A stretch of DNA of 64,000 nt from Roseateles oligotrophus (GTDB lineage: Bacteria > Pseudomonadota > Gammaproteobacteria > Burkholderiales > Burkholderiaceae_C), in the NCBI RefSeq assembly GCF_014204525.1, contig NZ_JACHLP010000001.1, positions 248,001 through 312,000 on the forward strand, in the 5' to 3' direction. Every line of letters starts with the position of its first letter. Position 1 is the stretch's first letter. The translations under genes and the position numbers were made by a program. Below, one piece after another: positions 27,946-35,873 of this stretch. The notes beneath the pieces are model-generated. The model did no database searches. It was not told the origin of the DNA and saw only the letters and a list, made by a program, of their open reading frames with translations.

Positions 27946-27971
27946 GCGCCCGGCATCCAAACCCCGGGCGC
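27946..27971. terminator. GC-rich hairpin between convergent genes
   Basis: GCGCCCGG and CCGGGCGC form a perfect 8-bp stem with a 10-base loop, 20 bases after the HiPIP stop and 16 bases before the end of the opposing TonB receptor gene. No T run follows on either strand, so termination is only likely. Confidence 0.4.
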
Positions 27972-27986
27972 CTACGCTTCAGTTCT

Positions 27987-30497
27987 TCACTCCGCAAACT
28001 CATAGCGCAAGCCCAGCCAAGCCGCGCGCGGCGCACCGGGGGCAAAAAAGGTGGCGTGGATCAGCGGGTAATCGCCGTTGGCATTGGCCGGCAGGGGCCG
28101 GGCGCGGTAATTGCCCTGGGCGTCGAAGGCATTGGCGCCCAGCTGGGCCGCCGTGCTGTAGCGGGTGTCGAACAGGTTCTTGATCTGCACAAAGAACTTG
28201 AGCCCGCTATGGGCCGGGCGGTAGTCCAGGCCCAGATTCAGCAAGGCATACCCCGCCGAACGGCCGGGGCCGGTGTAGAAGACGCCGTCGGGCCGGTGCT
28301 GGCCGTTTTCGTTGCCGCGTGCCGTGGCGCCAGCGCTGGCCTGCAGGTCCAGGCCCAGATTCCACTGCGGGCTGACGCGCCAATCCAGCGTCAGCTTGAG
28401 CTGCTGGCGCGGCAGCAGGGGGATGCGGTCGCCCGGGCGGATCTGGATCACGCCCTCCAGGCCGGGCAGGCCGGCCTGGGCACTCTCGTTGCTGCTATTG
28501 CCCGTGCCGCCGACCTGCTCGGCGCTTTGGTAGGTAGCGTCCAGCAGGCTCAGATTGGCGCCCAGGCGCAGATCCCGGTGGGCCTGCCACTGCAGACTGG
28601 CCTCCAGGCCCTGGCGGCGGGTCAGGCCGAAGTTGCGGAAGTAGCCGAAGCCGCTGCTGTTGTCGGCCACAAAGAGCAGATCGTCGTGGTTATCGGCCCG
28701 GAAGGCGCCCAGATGCCAGTCCAGACCGGCCCAGCGACCTCTTGCTCCCAACTCCCAGCTGTGGGTGATGACCTGGCGCAGCGGCGGGTCACCGGCCATG
28801 GCATTGGGCAGCTTGCAGGGGCTGGCCGGGTCGGCACAGCCCAGCTCCACCGAGGTGGGCGCACGCGCGCCCTGGCTGGCGCTGGCGTAGAGCTGGAGCG
28901 CGGGCGAAAGCGCATGCGTCAGGCCCAGGCCGGGGTTGAAGTGGCTGAACACATGCTCGCCGTCCAGCGAGCCCGTGCCGCCGCCCGGCCTGATCTGGTC
29001 GCGGTTGCTGATTGCCGCACGGTTGTAGCGGCCCGACAGCGTCAGCAGCGTGGCCGGGCTCAGGCTCAGCGCGCTGCTGGCGAAGAGGCTGGCCGTGTGG
29101 CCGCGGCTGCGCAGATCGACGCGGGCGTCAAAGGCATCCTCCGAATTCTGGCTGCCGTCGGCAAAGGCGCCGGGGCCTTCAAGACCGCTGACCGTGCGAT
29201 CCGGATTGATGAAGCCGAACTGCGTGCTCTGCTGGAAATCGACCCGGCTCCAGTCCAGGGCCGCGCCCAGCAGCCACTGCGATTTCAGCCCCGCCCACTG
29301 CGACTCGCCGGCCAGCTGCGCGCCCAGGCCGGCATGCTGCTGCAGGCTGTGTGTGCGGTTGAGCAGGCCGTTGCATTTCTCGTTGGGTTCCTCGTTGAGC
29401 AAGACATTGGCAATGCAGCGCCAGCGCGGGAAAGGCGTGTTGGCGGCATTCGCACCCGCGGCCGGGTAGCCGCTATAGCCGGCCGCGGCCAGGGCCTCGC
29501 GCTCCTCCGCATTGGGTTGGTAGACGGACTGGCCCAGCGCTTCCTCGTTGATATCGCCGTTCAGCGTGTCCGTCGAAATACGGCGGTAGAACAGATTGCC
29601 GCTGAGCCGCATGCCGCCGGCCAGGCCTTGGTTCAGCTCCAGATTGAGCAGCTGGGCCCGGTTGCGAGTGGTATCGGGCGCCGTGTAGATGCTGCGCCAG
29701 TCGCGCGCCAGCGCACCCTGCTCCTGCAGGCCGTTGCCGCTCAGCTCGTTGCCGGCCAAGGCCAGGGCGAGGCGCAGCTCGGCCGCGCCCACACGGCCGC
29801 CCAGCTTGGCGAAGAGCTGGCTCTGGTCCGAGGGCGAGGCCGCCCGCCAGCCCTGCTCGTGCAGGCGCTTAGCCGTGACAAACCAATGCCGTTGCGGGCT
29901 GCCGCCGCCGCTCTCGAATTCAAGCAGCACCCGCCGGTGGCTGCCGCCGCTGAGCTGCAGGGCGCTGCCCGGGCTGCTCAGGCCGGTCTTGGTCTGCAGG
30001 GCCAGCGCGCCACCCAGGGTGTTGAGACCAAACAGCGGGTTGCTGCCCGGCATCAGCACGGCCTGCTCGATGGCGCTGCTGGGGATCAGATCCCAGCTCA
30101 CGACATCGCCAAAGGGCTGGTTCAGGCGCACACCGTCCAGATAGACCGACAGGCCTTGCGGCGTGCCCAGCAGGGGCGAGGCGCTGAAGCCGCGGTAGTT
30201 CAGATCGGCCTGCAGCGGATTGCCCTGGGCCTCGTTCAGGCTGACGCTGGCCAGGTTGCGGGCCAGATAGTCCGGCAGGTCCAGGGCCTGGCGGCGCTGC
30301 AGATCGGCCGCGCCCAGGCTTTGCACCAGGCCGGGCATCTGCTCGCGCGCCAGCGCGCTGCCGCGCAGCGGCGAGCTGCTGATCACCTCCACCCGCGGCA
30401 GCTGGGTGGGCTCGGCCCGGGCCGTGCCGGCGCAGAGCAGGCTCAGGGCGGCGGCCAGCCAGGCCGGCGGCAGGGGCTGGGAACTAGGGCTGTACAT
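27987..30497 (-). CDS. TonB-dependent outer membrane receptor, ligand unknown
   Basis: The 836-residue protein has a signal peptide (PAWLAAALSLLCAGTARA), an N-terminal plug domain (about residues 35-165, with LVQSLGAADLQRRQALDLPD and SVYLDGVRLNQPFGDVVSWD) and a long beta-barrel ending YEFAE. It starts at ATG 30497, with GAGGAG seven bases upstream; an in-frame extension to 30539 is rejected. It lies 42 bases behind the PqqB-like gene on the same strand, so the two are probably one unit. In a lanthanide-type PQQ locus a receptor for a metal chelate is an attractive idea, but nothing in the sequence proves it. Confidence 0.87.
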   Translation of the reverse strand: MYSPSSQPLPPAWLAAALSLLCAGTARAEPTQLPRVEVISSSPLRGSALAREQMPGLVQSLGAADLQRRQALDLPDYLARNLASVSLNEAQGNPLQADLNYRGFSASPLLGTPQGLSVYLDGVRLNQPFGDVVSWDLIPSSAIEQAVLMPGSNPLFGLNTLGGALALQTKTGLSSPGSALQLSGGSHRRVLLEFESGGGSPQRHWFVTAKRLHEQGWRAASPSDQSQLFAKLGGRVGAAELRLALALAGNELSGNGLQEQGALARDWRSIYTAPDTTRNRAQLLNLELNQGLAGGMRLSGNLFYRRISTDTLNGDINEEALGQSVYQPNAEEREALAAAGYSGYPAAGANAANTPFPRWRCIANVLLNEEPNEKCNGLLNRTHSLQQHAGLGAQLAGESQWAGLKSQWLLGAALDWSRVDFQQSTQFGFINPDRTVSGLEGPGAFADGSQNSEDAFDARVDLRSRGHTASLFASSALSLSPATLLTLSGRYNRAAISNRDQIRPGGGTGSLDGEHVFSHFNPGLGLTHALSPALQLYASASQGARAPTSVELGCADPASPCKLPNAMAGDPPLRQVITHSWELGARGRWAGLDWHLGAFRADNHDDLLFVADNSSGFGYFRNFGLTRRQGLEASLQWQAHRDLRLGANLSLLDATYQSAEQVGGTGNSSNESAQAGLPGLEGVIQIRPGDRIPLLPRQQLKLTLDWRVSPQWNLGLDLQASAGATARGNENGQHRPDGVFYTGPGRSAGYALLNLGLDYRPAHSGLKFFVQIKNLFDTRYSTAAQLGANAFDAQGNYRARPLPANANGDYPLIHATFFAPGAPRAAWLGLRYEFAE

Positions 30498-30539
30498 GGT
30501 CGTTCTCCTCGAATTGTTTGATGGGCTGACTCGGGGCAC

Positions 30540-31295
30540 TCACAGCTCGATCACCATGCCCTCATAAGCCAGCTCGGCATGAGCCGGCACACCCGCATCC
30601 TGCGGGCCGAGCAGGATGCGGCGACCCGCGGCTTGCTGCGGGCCGGCCTGGGCGTCCAGCAGCCAGCAGTCCGCCGGCTGGGCCCAGAACAGGCCGCAGG
30701 CCTCGGCATCCAGCTCGGCCAGGGGCTCGGGGCCAGGACCGGCGGCGTCGAAGGCCGTGCCGGCCAGGGCGGGGGCAAACACCAGGCATTGGCCGCTGCG
30801 ACCGTCCTCCACCCGCAGGGCGATGTGGTCACCGACCCGCGGCTCGCGCCGCCGCGCATGGGAGGGCCGCAGCCCCGGCACGGCCTGGGCCTCGAAGCGC
30901 AGGCCCTCGAAGCCGGGGATGCTGAAGCCGGCGCTGCGCTCACAACCTGCCACCGGCAAGGGGTGCCAGTGCACGGCGCAATACGGCTCCAGCATGGGCA
31001 GCAGGGGCAGGCCCTCGGTCAGGTCCTCGAACACCAGGGGCGTGGCATAGACCTCCAGCGGCCTGTGCTCGCGCAGGCTCAGCAAACCCAGCACGCTTTG
31101 CAGCTGGGCGTCCAGCAGCAGCAGGGCCTGGATGGCGCCGCCGGCCTGCAGCGCGGGATGGGCGCGCAGCTGATGGGCGATGTCGGGCGAGGCATTGATC
31201 AACAGCCAGGCGCGGCCGTCGAGCGACAAGGCCACCGAACCCTGACGCGCCGGCCGGCCCCCGCAAGCCCCCGACCCCAGCACCAGGATCTTCAT
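30540..31295 (-). CDS. PqqB-like protein lacking metal-binding residues
   Basis: The 251-residue protein resembles PqqB of PQQ biosynthesis. It opens MKILVLGSGACGGRP and continues with LLINASPDIAHQLRAHPALQ, then GLLSLREHRPLEVYATPLVF and LPLLPMLEPYCAVHWHPL, all aligned with PqqB blocks. PqqB is normally about 300 residues; the Cys-rich WNCNCPNC segment is absent, and the DAEIDH metal motif reads DAQLQS. A catalytic role is unlikely. There is no signal peptide, so it is cytoplasmic. It precedes a TonB receptor gene in the same direction. A role in handling imported PQQ is only a hypothesis. The ATG at 31295 is preferred over the upstream frame start. Confidence 0.75.
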   Translation of the reverse strand: MKILVLGSGACGGRPARQGSVALSLDGRAWLLINASPDIAHQLRAHPALQAGGAIQALLLLDAQLQSVLGLLSLREHRPLEVYATPLVFEDLTEGLPLLPMLEPYCAVHWHPLPVAGCERSAGFSIPGFEGLRFEAQAVPGLRPSHARRREPRVGDHIALRVEDGRSGQCLVFAPALAGTAFDAAGPGPEPLAELDAEACGLFWAQPADCWLLDAQAGPQQAAGRRILLGPQDAGVPAHAELAYEGMVIEL

Positions 31296-31388
31296 GGCCC
31301 GGCCCCGCCGCCGCGCCGAGGCGGCAGGATATTTGCTTGCGGCCAGGGCCGGCGCCCCTGCCTCCACCCTGTCTTGAAAGTGCTTCTC

Positions 31389-32492
31389 ATGCCCCAGCTA
31401 ACGCAATATCCATGCCGCAGGCCTGCAAACGCGAAACCAGGCACAGGCAAGGTCGAACCCTGCGCCAGGCTGCAACGCTTTTGCTGCAGTCTGGAGCAGG
31501 CGCTGTCAGGGCTGCTACTGCTCGCCGCCTGCGTGCTGGGCCTGGGCGCGGCGCCCCCTGTCTCGGCGCAGGAGGCCGCCCCCGCTTGCGCCGCCGAGGC
31601 GGCAAGCTGGCCACCGCTGCTGCCGGTGGCCCCCGGCCTGTGGCGGATCGCGGCCGCCCGCGGCGAGCCCGATGCCGGCAACGGCGGCTTGACCAGCCAG
31701 CTCTTCGTGGCCGAAGACGGCACGGCCCAGGCAAGCCTGTGGCTGGTCGGCAGCGGCCCCACGCCGGCCTTTGCCGCCCGCCTGGCCTGCGCCCTGCAGG
31801 CCCGCTTCGGCCGGCTGCCCGGCGATGTCATCAACAGCCGGGCCACGCCCGAGCTGGCCATGGGCAATATCGCCTTCGAGCCGGCCCGCATCTGGGCCCT
31901 GCCCGAGGTGATGGCCTTGATGAACAAGCGCTGCCAGCTGTGCCAGGACAAGCTGCGCGCCAAGCTGGGGCCGGTGGCGGGGGCCAGCCTGCTGCCGGCC
32001 ATCATCCGCACGCCCACCCAGGCCGTGCAGGCGGCCGAGCTGGGGCCTTTCGAGTGGCTGAATCTGGACCGCGGCATGGGCGAGCATGTGCTGGTCTTGC
32101 GCCACCGGGCCAGCGCCACGGTGCTGGCCCAGGGCCTGCTGTGGGCCGGCGATGTGCCCGATCTGCTGAAGAGCCGCAGCGATCTGATGCTGGCCGCCCT
32201 GCGCACATTGCAAGGCTTTGCGGGCCCGGCCCTGCTGCTGGGCGAGCAAGGTGAACCCGGCCAGGCGGCGGGTGAAGGGCCGGGCAGCCTGGCCGGCCAT
32301 ATCGACTACATCGAACAGCTGCGGGCCCGGGTCTGGGCCCAGCTGAGCGCGGGCCGGGCGCTCGATGTGCAAGACCCCGCGCTGGCCCTGCCGGCCTTTG
32401 CCGCCCTGCCCGGCTACGCCCTGCGCCACCCGCTCAATCTGCAGCAGCTGTGGAAGGAGCTGGAGCCCCTGCTGTTCCAGCCCAAGCCTTGA
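31389..32492 (+). CDS. Exported SoxH-like protein with strongly degraded metallo-beta-lactamase motifs
   Basis: About 367 residues from ATG 31389. A hydrophobic export segment (SGLLLLAACVLGLGAAPPV) lies at about residues 40-58, after an unusually long basic N terminus, so the true start may be further downstream. The body aligns with quinoprotein-relay metallohydrolases (VAPGLWRIAA, GDVINSRATPELAMGNIAFE), but HxHxDH reads RATPEL, and the last His motif reads LLGEQGE. Only the GD-like Asp (WAGDVPDL) is retained. A CQLC pair near residue 180 could bind metal or heme, or form a disulfide. Function unknown. It diverges from the PqqB-like gene. Confidence 0.65.
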   Translation: MPQLTQYPCRRPANAKPGTGKVEPCARLQRFCCSLEQALSGLLLLAACVLGLGAAPPVSAQEAAPACAAEAASWPPLLPVAPGLWRIAAARGEPDAGNGGLTSQLFVAEDGTAQASLWLVGSGPTPAFAARLACALQARFGRLPGDVINSRATPELAMGNIAFEPARIWALPEVMALMNKRCQLCQDKLRAKLGPVAGASLLPAIIRTPTQAVQAAELGPFEWLNLDRGMGEHVLVLRHRASATVLAQGLLWAGDVPDLLKSRSDLMLAALRTLQGFAGPALLLGEQGEPGQAAGEGPGSLAGHIDYIEQLRARVWAQLSAGRALDVQDPALALPAFAALPGYALRHPLNLQQLWKELEPLLFQPKP

Positions 32493-32550
32493 TTCCTGAT
32501 CTGCCACCCCCAAGTCCTGCCCTCCAAAACGATTGTTTCGAGGGGGTTGC

Positions 32551-33033
32551 ATGGCGGAGACGCTCTGGTGGGTCTTGAGTATTGGCTTGATCGGCCTGGG
32601 CCTGCTCGGCACGGTGCTGCCGGCCTTGCCGGGCACGGCCCTGGTGCTGGGCGGCATCGTGCTCGGCGCCTGGGTGGGCGACTTCCAGCAGGTGGGCGGC
32701 TGGAGCCTGGCCTTGATCACGGCCCTGGCCGTGCTGGCCTGGGTGCTGGACTATGTGGCCGGGCTCCTGGGTGCGCGCAAGGCCGGTGCCAGCAAGCAGG
32801 CGATCGCTGGGGCCGCTTTGGGCACGTTGGCGGGCCTGTTCATGGGCCTGGTCGGCGTGTTCTTCATGCCCCTGCTGGGCGCGGCCCTGGGCGAATACCT
32901 GGCCCGCAAGGACGAGGCGCGGGCGCTCAAGGTCGGTCTGGCCACCTGGCTGGGCATCATGGTGGGCCTGATCGCCAAGGTGGTGCTGGCCTTCATGATG
33001 ATTGGCGTGTTCGTGATTGCCTTGCTGGTTTAG
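32551..33033 (+). CDS. DUF456 family small membrane protein
   Basis: The 160-residue protein is mostly hydrophobic with about four to five helices and a glycine-rich DUF456 core (GLGLLGTVLPALPGTALVLG, then ALGTLAGLFMGLVGVFFMPL and LGAALGEYLARKDEARALKV). Its biochemical function is unknown. ATG 32551 has a GAGGGGG ribosome site. It sits 58 bases after the SoxH-like gene and overlaps the end of the sigma-54 activator gene by four bases, tail to tail. Confidence 0.85.
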   Translation: MAETLWWVLSIGLIGLGLLGTVLPALPGTALVLGGIVLGAWVGDFQQVGGWSLALITALAVLAWVLDYVAGLLGARKAGASKQAIAGAALGTLAGLFMGLVGVFFMPLLGAALGEYLARKDEARALKVGLATWLGIMVGLIAKVVLAFMMIGVFVIALLV

Positions 33034-35111
33034 CCCTCGGCCGGCCCGGCGTTCCAGTGCAGCTTGCGGTAAATCGTGTTGCGGCTGATACCCAACTGCT
33101 TGGAGGCGGCCGAGATATTGCCACCGACGGCCGCCAGGGCGGCGCGGATCATCTCGATCTCGGCCTGCTCCAGGGTCTGGCCCAGGCTGGCCTCCTGGCT
33201 CAACGGGATGCGGCTGGCGCGCATGGCGGCCTCGGCCTGCTGCAGCGAGGCAGCGGGCGGCTCCGCAGCGACCGCCGGCAATTCCTGCACGGGCATGACG
33301 GCCACGGACGCCGGCTGAGGCCTGGCGGCGGCGGCGCGGCCCAGGCTGGCCGCGGCGTCCTCCAGGAAATCGTCGGACAGATGGGCGGGGGTGATCTGGG
33401 CCTCGCCGGCCGACATCACCGCCGCCGTGCGCAAGACATTGGCGAGTTGGCGGATATTGCCGGGCCAGTGATAACTGGCAAACAGCGCGGCCACCGGCGG
33501 GCTCAGCGTGGGCGCGTCCTGCGGGCGCTCGGCCAGCAGGATGCGGCGCACGATGGCGTCCAGATCGCTGCGTTCCCGCAGGGCCGGGATGCGCACGGCC
33601 AGGCCGTTCAAGCGGTAGTACAGGTCTTCACGGAAGCTCTGGGCGGCAATCATCTCGCGCAGATTGCGGTGGGTGGCACAGAACACCGCGATGTCCACCG
33701 GGATGGACTTGGCCGAGCCCAGCGGCGTGACGCTGCGCTCCTGCAGCACGCGCAGCAGCCGCGCCTGCAGGGGCAGAGGCATATCGCCGATCTCGTCCAG
33801 GAAGAGCGTGCCGCCATTGGCCTGCAGGATGCGGCCGCTGGCGCCCTTGCGGCGCGCGCCGGTGAAGGCGCCGTCCTCGTAGCCGAACAGCTCGGCCTCG
33901 ATCAGGCTCTCGGGGATGGAGGCGCAGTTGACGGCCACAAAGGGCTGGCGCGCCCGCTTGGAATCGACATGCACGGCGCGCGCCAGCAATTCCTTGCCGG
34001 TGCCGGTCTCGCCGAGGATGAGCAGGGGGATGTCGCGGTCCAGCACGCGCTGGATTTTCTGCACCAGGGTATCGACCTGGGCGTCGCCGGTGCGCAGGTA
34101 TTGCAGGCCCGAGAGCTTGGCCGCCGGCGCCGGGCCGGCGGCCTCGGCCTGCGGCTTGACCGGAGCGGCCGGGGCCGGCTCGGTGTCCAGCAGGCCCAGG
34201 CCCGCCACCACGGGGCGGGAGGGCCAGTCGAAGCGGGCCGTGACGTAAAAGCTCTGCCCGCTGGCCAGACTCAGCCGCATCGGGGCCGACAAAGGCATGC
34301 GGAAATGGTCGTAGACGGCGGCCGTGCTGGTGCCCAGCAGGCTGGTCAGGGTCTGGGCACGCAGGGCCGCGCCGCTCAGGCCCAAGAGGTCGAGGGCGCC
34401 GCGGTTGGCGCCCAGCAGCTTGCCGTCGGGGCCCACGACCAGAATGCCCTCCAGCAAGGTGCCGATGAACTCGGCCCGGCTGTGGAAGTGCAGGCGCAGG
34501 CGATTGTTGTAGTCGTCGCTGAGCCAGTGGTTCTCAATCATCCGGGCCGACATGCGCACCAGGCCCATGGTGTGCTGGTGGTAGCTGCGGTGGTCGCCCG
34601 TCACGTCCAGCACGCCCAGCATATTGCCGCGCGGGTCGAAGATGGGCGCGGCCGAGCAGGTCAGGAAGTTGTTGGCATGCATGAAGTGCTCGGGCCCATG
34701 GATCAGGGTGGGCGAGCCCTCGAACAAGGCCGTGCCGATGGCGTTCGTGCCCCTGGAATGCTCGGCCCAGTTGGCGCCCGGCGCCAAGGCCACCTTGTCG
34801 GCGCGGGCCAGGAAATCGTCGTCCCCCACCGAGTGAAGAATGGTGCCGGCGGCATCGGTCAGCACGATCATGCTTTCGGTATTGACGATCTGCTCGAACA
34901 GCATGTGCATCACCGGCGCGGCATGCAGATAGAGGCGCTGGTTGCGCTCGCGTGCCAGATTGAGGTCGCTGCGCACCATGGGTTCGAGCTCGCGCTGTTC
35001 GCTGCGCGACAGGCCCAGGCCGCTGCTGCGCTGGTGCGAGCGCTCGATGAACTCGGCGCGCGGCAGCACGGCGGCCAGCCCGAGCGCGGGATTGGAAGTC
35101 GTAGACATCAT
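33030..35111 (-). CDS. Sigma-54-dependent transcriptional activator, AcoR type (GAF / PAS / AAA+ / Fis)
   Basis: About 693 residues. A GAF-type sensor domain (about residues 60-205, with MIVLTDAAGTILHSVGDDDF and GTNAIGTALFEG as in AcoR) is followed by a PAS-like segment (215-300). The AAA+ domain has Walker A GETGTGKE at 367-374 and the sigma-54 contact loop GAFTGA at 414-419. A Fis-type helix-turn-helix ends the protein (AVGGNISAASKQLGISRNTI). AcoR relatives control acetoin, alcohol and aldehyde genes. Three -24/-12 promoters in this island make it the likely local activator. ATG 35111 has a GAGGAAG site. Confidence 0.92.
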   Translation of the reverse strand: MMSTTSNPALGLAAVLPRAEFIERSHQRSSGLGLSRSEQRELEPMVRSDLNLARERNQRLYLHAAPVMHMLFEQIVNTESMIVLTDAAGTILHSVGDDDFLARADKVALAPGANWAEHSRGTNAIGTALFEGSPTLIHGPEHFMHANNFLTCSAAPIFDPRGNMLGVLDVTGDHRSYHQHTMGLVRMSARMIENHWLSDDYNNRLRLHFHSRAEFIGTLLEGILVVGPDGKLLGANRGALDLLGLSGAALRAQTLTSLLGTSTAAVYDHFRMPLSAPMRLSLASGQSFYVTARFDWPSRPVVAGLGLLDTEPAPAAPVKPQAEAAGPAPAAKLSGLQYLRTGDAQVDTLVQKIQRVLDRDIPLLILGETGTGKELLARAVHVDSKRARQPFVAVNCASIPESLIEAELFGYEDGAFTGARRKGASGRILQANGGTLFLDEIGDMPLPLQARLLRVLQERSVTPLGSAKSIPVDIAVFCATHRNLREMIAAQSFREDLYYRLNGLAVRIPALRERSDLDAIVRRILLAERPQDAPTLSPPVAALFASYHWPGNIRQLANVLRTAAVMSAGEAQITPAHLSDDFLEDAAASLGRAAAARPQPASVAVMPVQELPAVAAEPPAASLQQAEAAMRASRIPLSQEASLGQTLEQAEIEMIRAALAAVGGNISAASKQLGISRNTIYRKLHWNAGPAEG

Positions 35112-35250
35112 GGTCTTCCTCAGAGTTTTGTTGTGTGCCGCCCCCTGAACAGCGGGTGCGGCTTGCCTCTCGCGGCCTGAACCGGCATCGGGCTTCAGGC
35201 TCTGTCCTCTTTTGAGTTCCCACCCTGATGCTGCGGGCTGGAGCAAAGCT

Positions 35251-35295
35251 TGTCCATGGAACATTCCCCAGCTTGATCTGTGTCAGTCTGGAACA
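35251..35295. promoter_or_regulatory. Candidate activator-binding sites upstream of the cytochrome c-550 promoter
   Basis: Two similar interrupted palindromes lie between the divergent activator and cytochrome genes: TGTCCATGGAACA (35251-35263) and TGTCAGTCTGGAACA (35281-35295). The half-site ATGGAACA recurs as TGTTCCAT at 23786-23793, about 90 bases upstream of the aldehyde dehydrogenase -24 box. They could be enhancer sites for the neighbouring activator. Confidence 0.45.
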
Positions 35296-35304
35296 GCCCT
35301 CGTG

Positions 35305-35320
35305 TGGCATGGTCCTTGCA
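35305..35320 (+). promoter_or_regulatory. Sigma-54 promoter of the cytochrome c-550 operon
   Basis: TGGCATGGTCCTTGCA matches TGGCACG-N4-TTGCA with one mismatch and correct GG-to-GC spacing. Transcription would start near 35331, about 39 bases before the cytochrome start codon. The remainder of the 258-base gap holds the candidate activator sites. Confidence 0.85.
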
Positions 35321-35369
35321 CAAGCGGCGGGTGTCAGCTTTCCCCCAACCCTTCCAAGCGGAGACCCCC

Positions 35370-35873
35370 ATGCACAAGCCTGCCCCCATCCATTCCTCGC
35401 GCCGCGGCTGGGCGCCCGGCATCGCCCTGGCCCTGCTGCTGGCCAGCGCGGGGGCCTGGAGCCATGGCGACGTCACGCCCCAGGTGGTGGACACCAGCGG
35501 CCTGCCGCGCCTGGGCGAGGGCTGGCGCAATCAAAACCCCTACCGTGCCAACGAGGCCGCCATCAAGGTCGGCAACTCGGCCTACGGCCAGAACTGCGCC
35601 CGCTGCCACGGGCTGGACGCCATCTCGGGCGGCATCGCCCCGGATCTGCGCAAGCTGGACAACGACTGCAGCGCCCTCAAGGACGCCAAGCGCCGCGAGG
35701 CCTGCGTCAAGGACAACGACGAGTACTTTCTGAGCACCGTGCGCCATGGCCGCAGCCGCAATGGCGCGGTCTATATGCCGCCTTTTGAGAGCACCTTCGA
35801 CCAGGAGGCGATCTGGGCCATCAAGAGCTATCTGGAAAGCCGCCGCGAAAAAGCCCTGCAGGTGACGCCATGA
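35370..35873 (+). CDS. pedF: Cytochrome c-550, PedF type
   Basis: The 167-residue exported monoheme cytochrome has a signal peptide (GIALALLLASAGAWSHG). The heme motif is Cys76-X2-Cys79-His80 (NCARCHG), and the likely axial Met is Met136 in VYMPPFES. The C-terminal FDQEAIWAIKSYLESRREK matches the PedF family, the electron acceptor of PQQ ethanol dehydrogenases in Pseudomonas. It starts at ATG 35370 behind a sigma-54 promoter and overlaps the binding-protein gene by four bases. Confidence 0.9.
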   Translation: MHKPAPIHSSRRGWAPGIALALLLASAGAWSHGDVTPQVVDTSGLPRLGEGWRNQNPYRANEAAIKVGNSAYGQNCARCHGLDAISGGIAPDLRKLDNDCSALKDAKRREACVKDNDEYFLSTVRHGRSRNGAVYMPPFESTFDQEAIWAIKSYLESRREKALQVTP

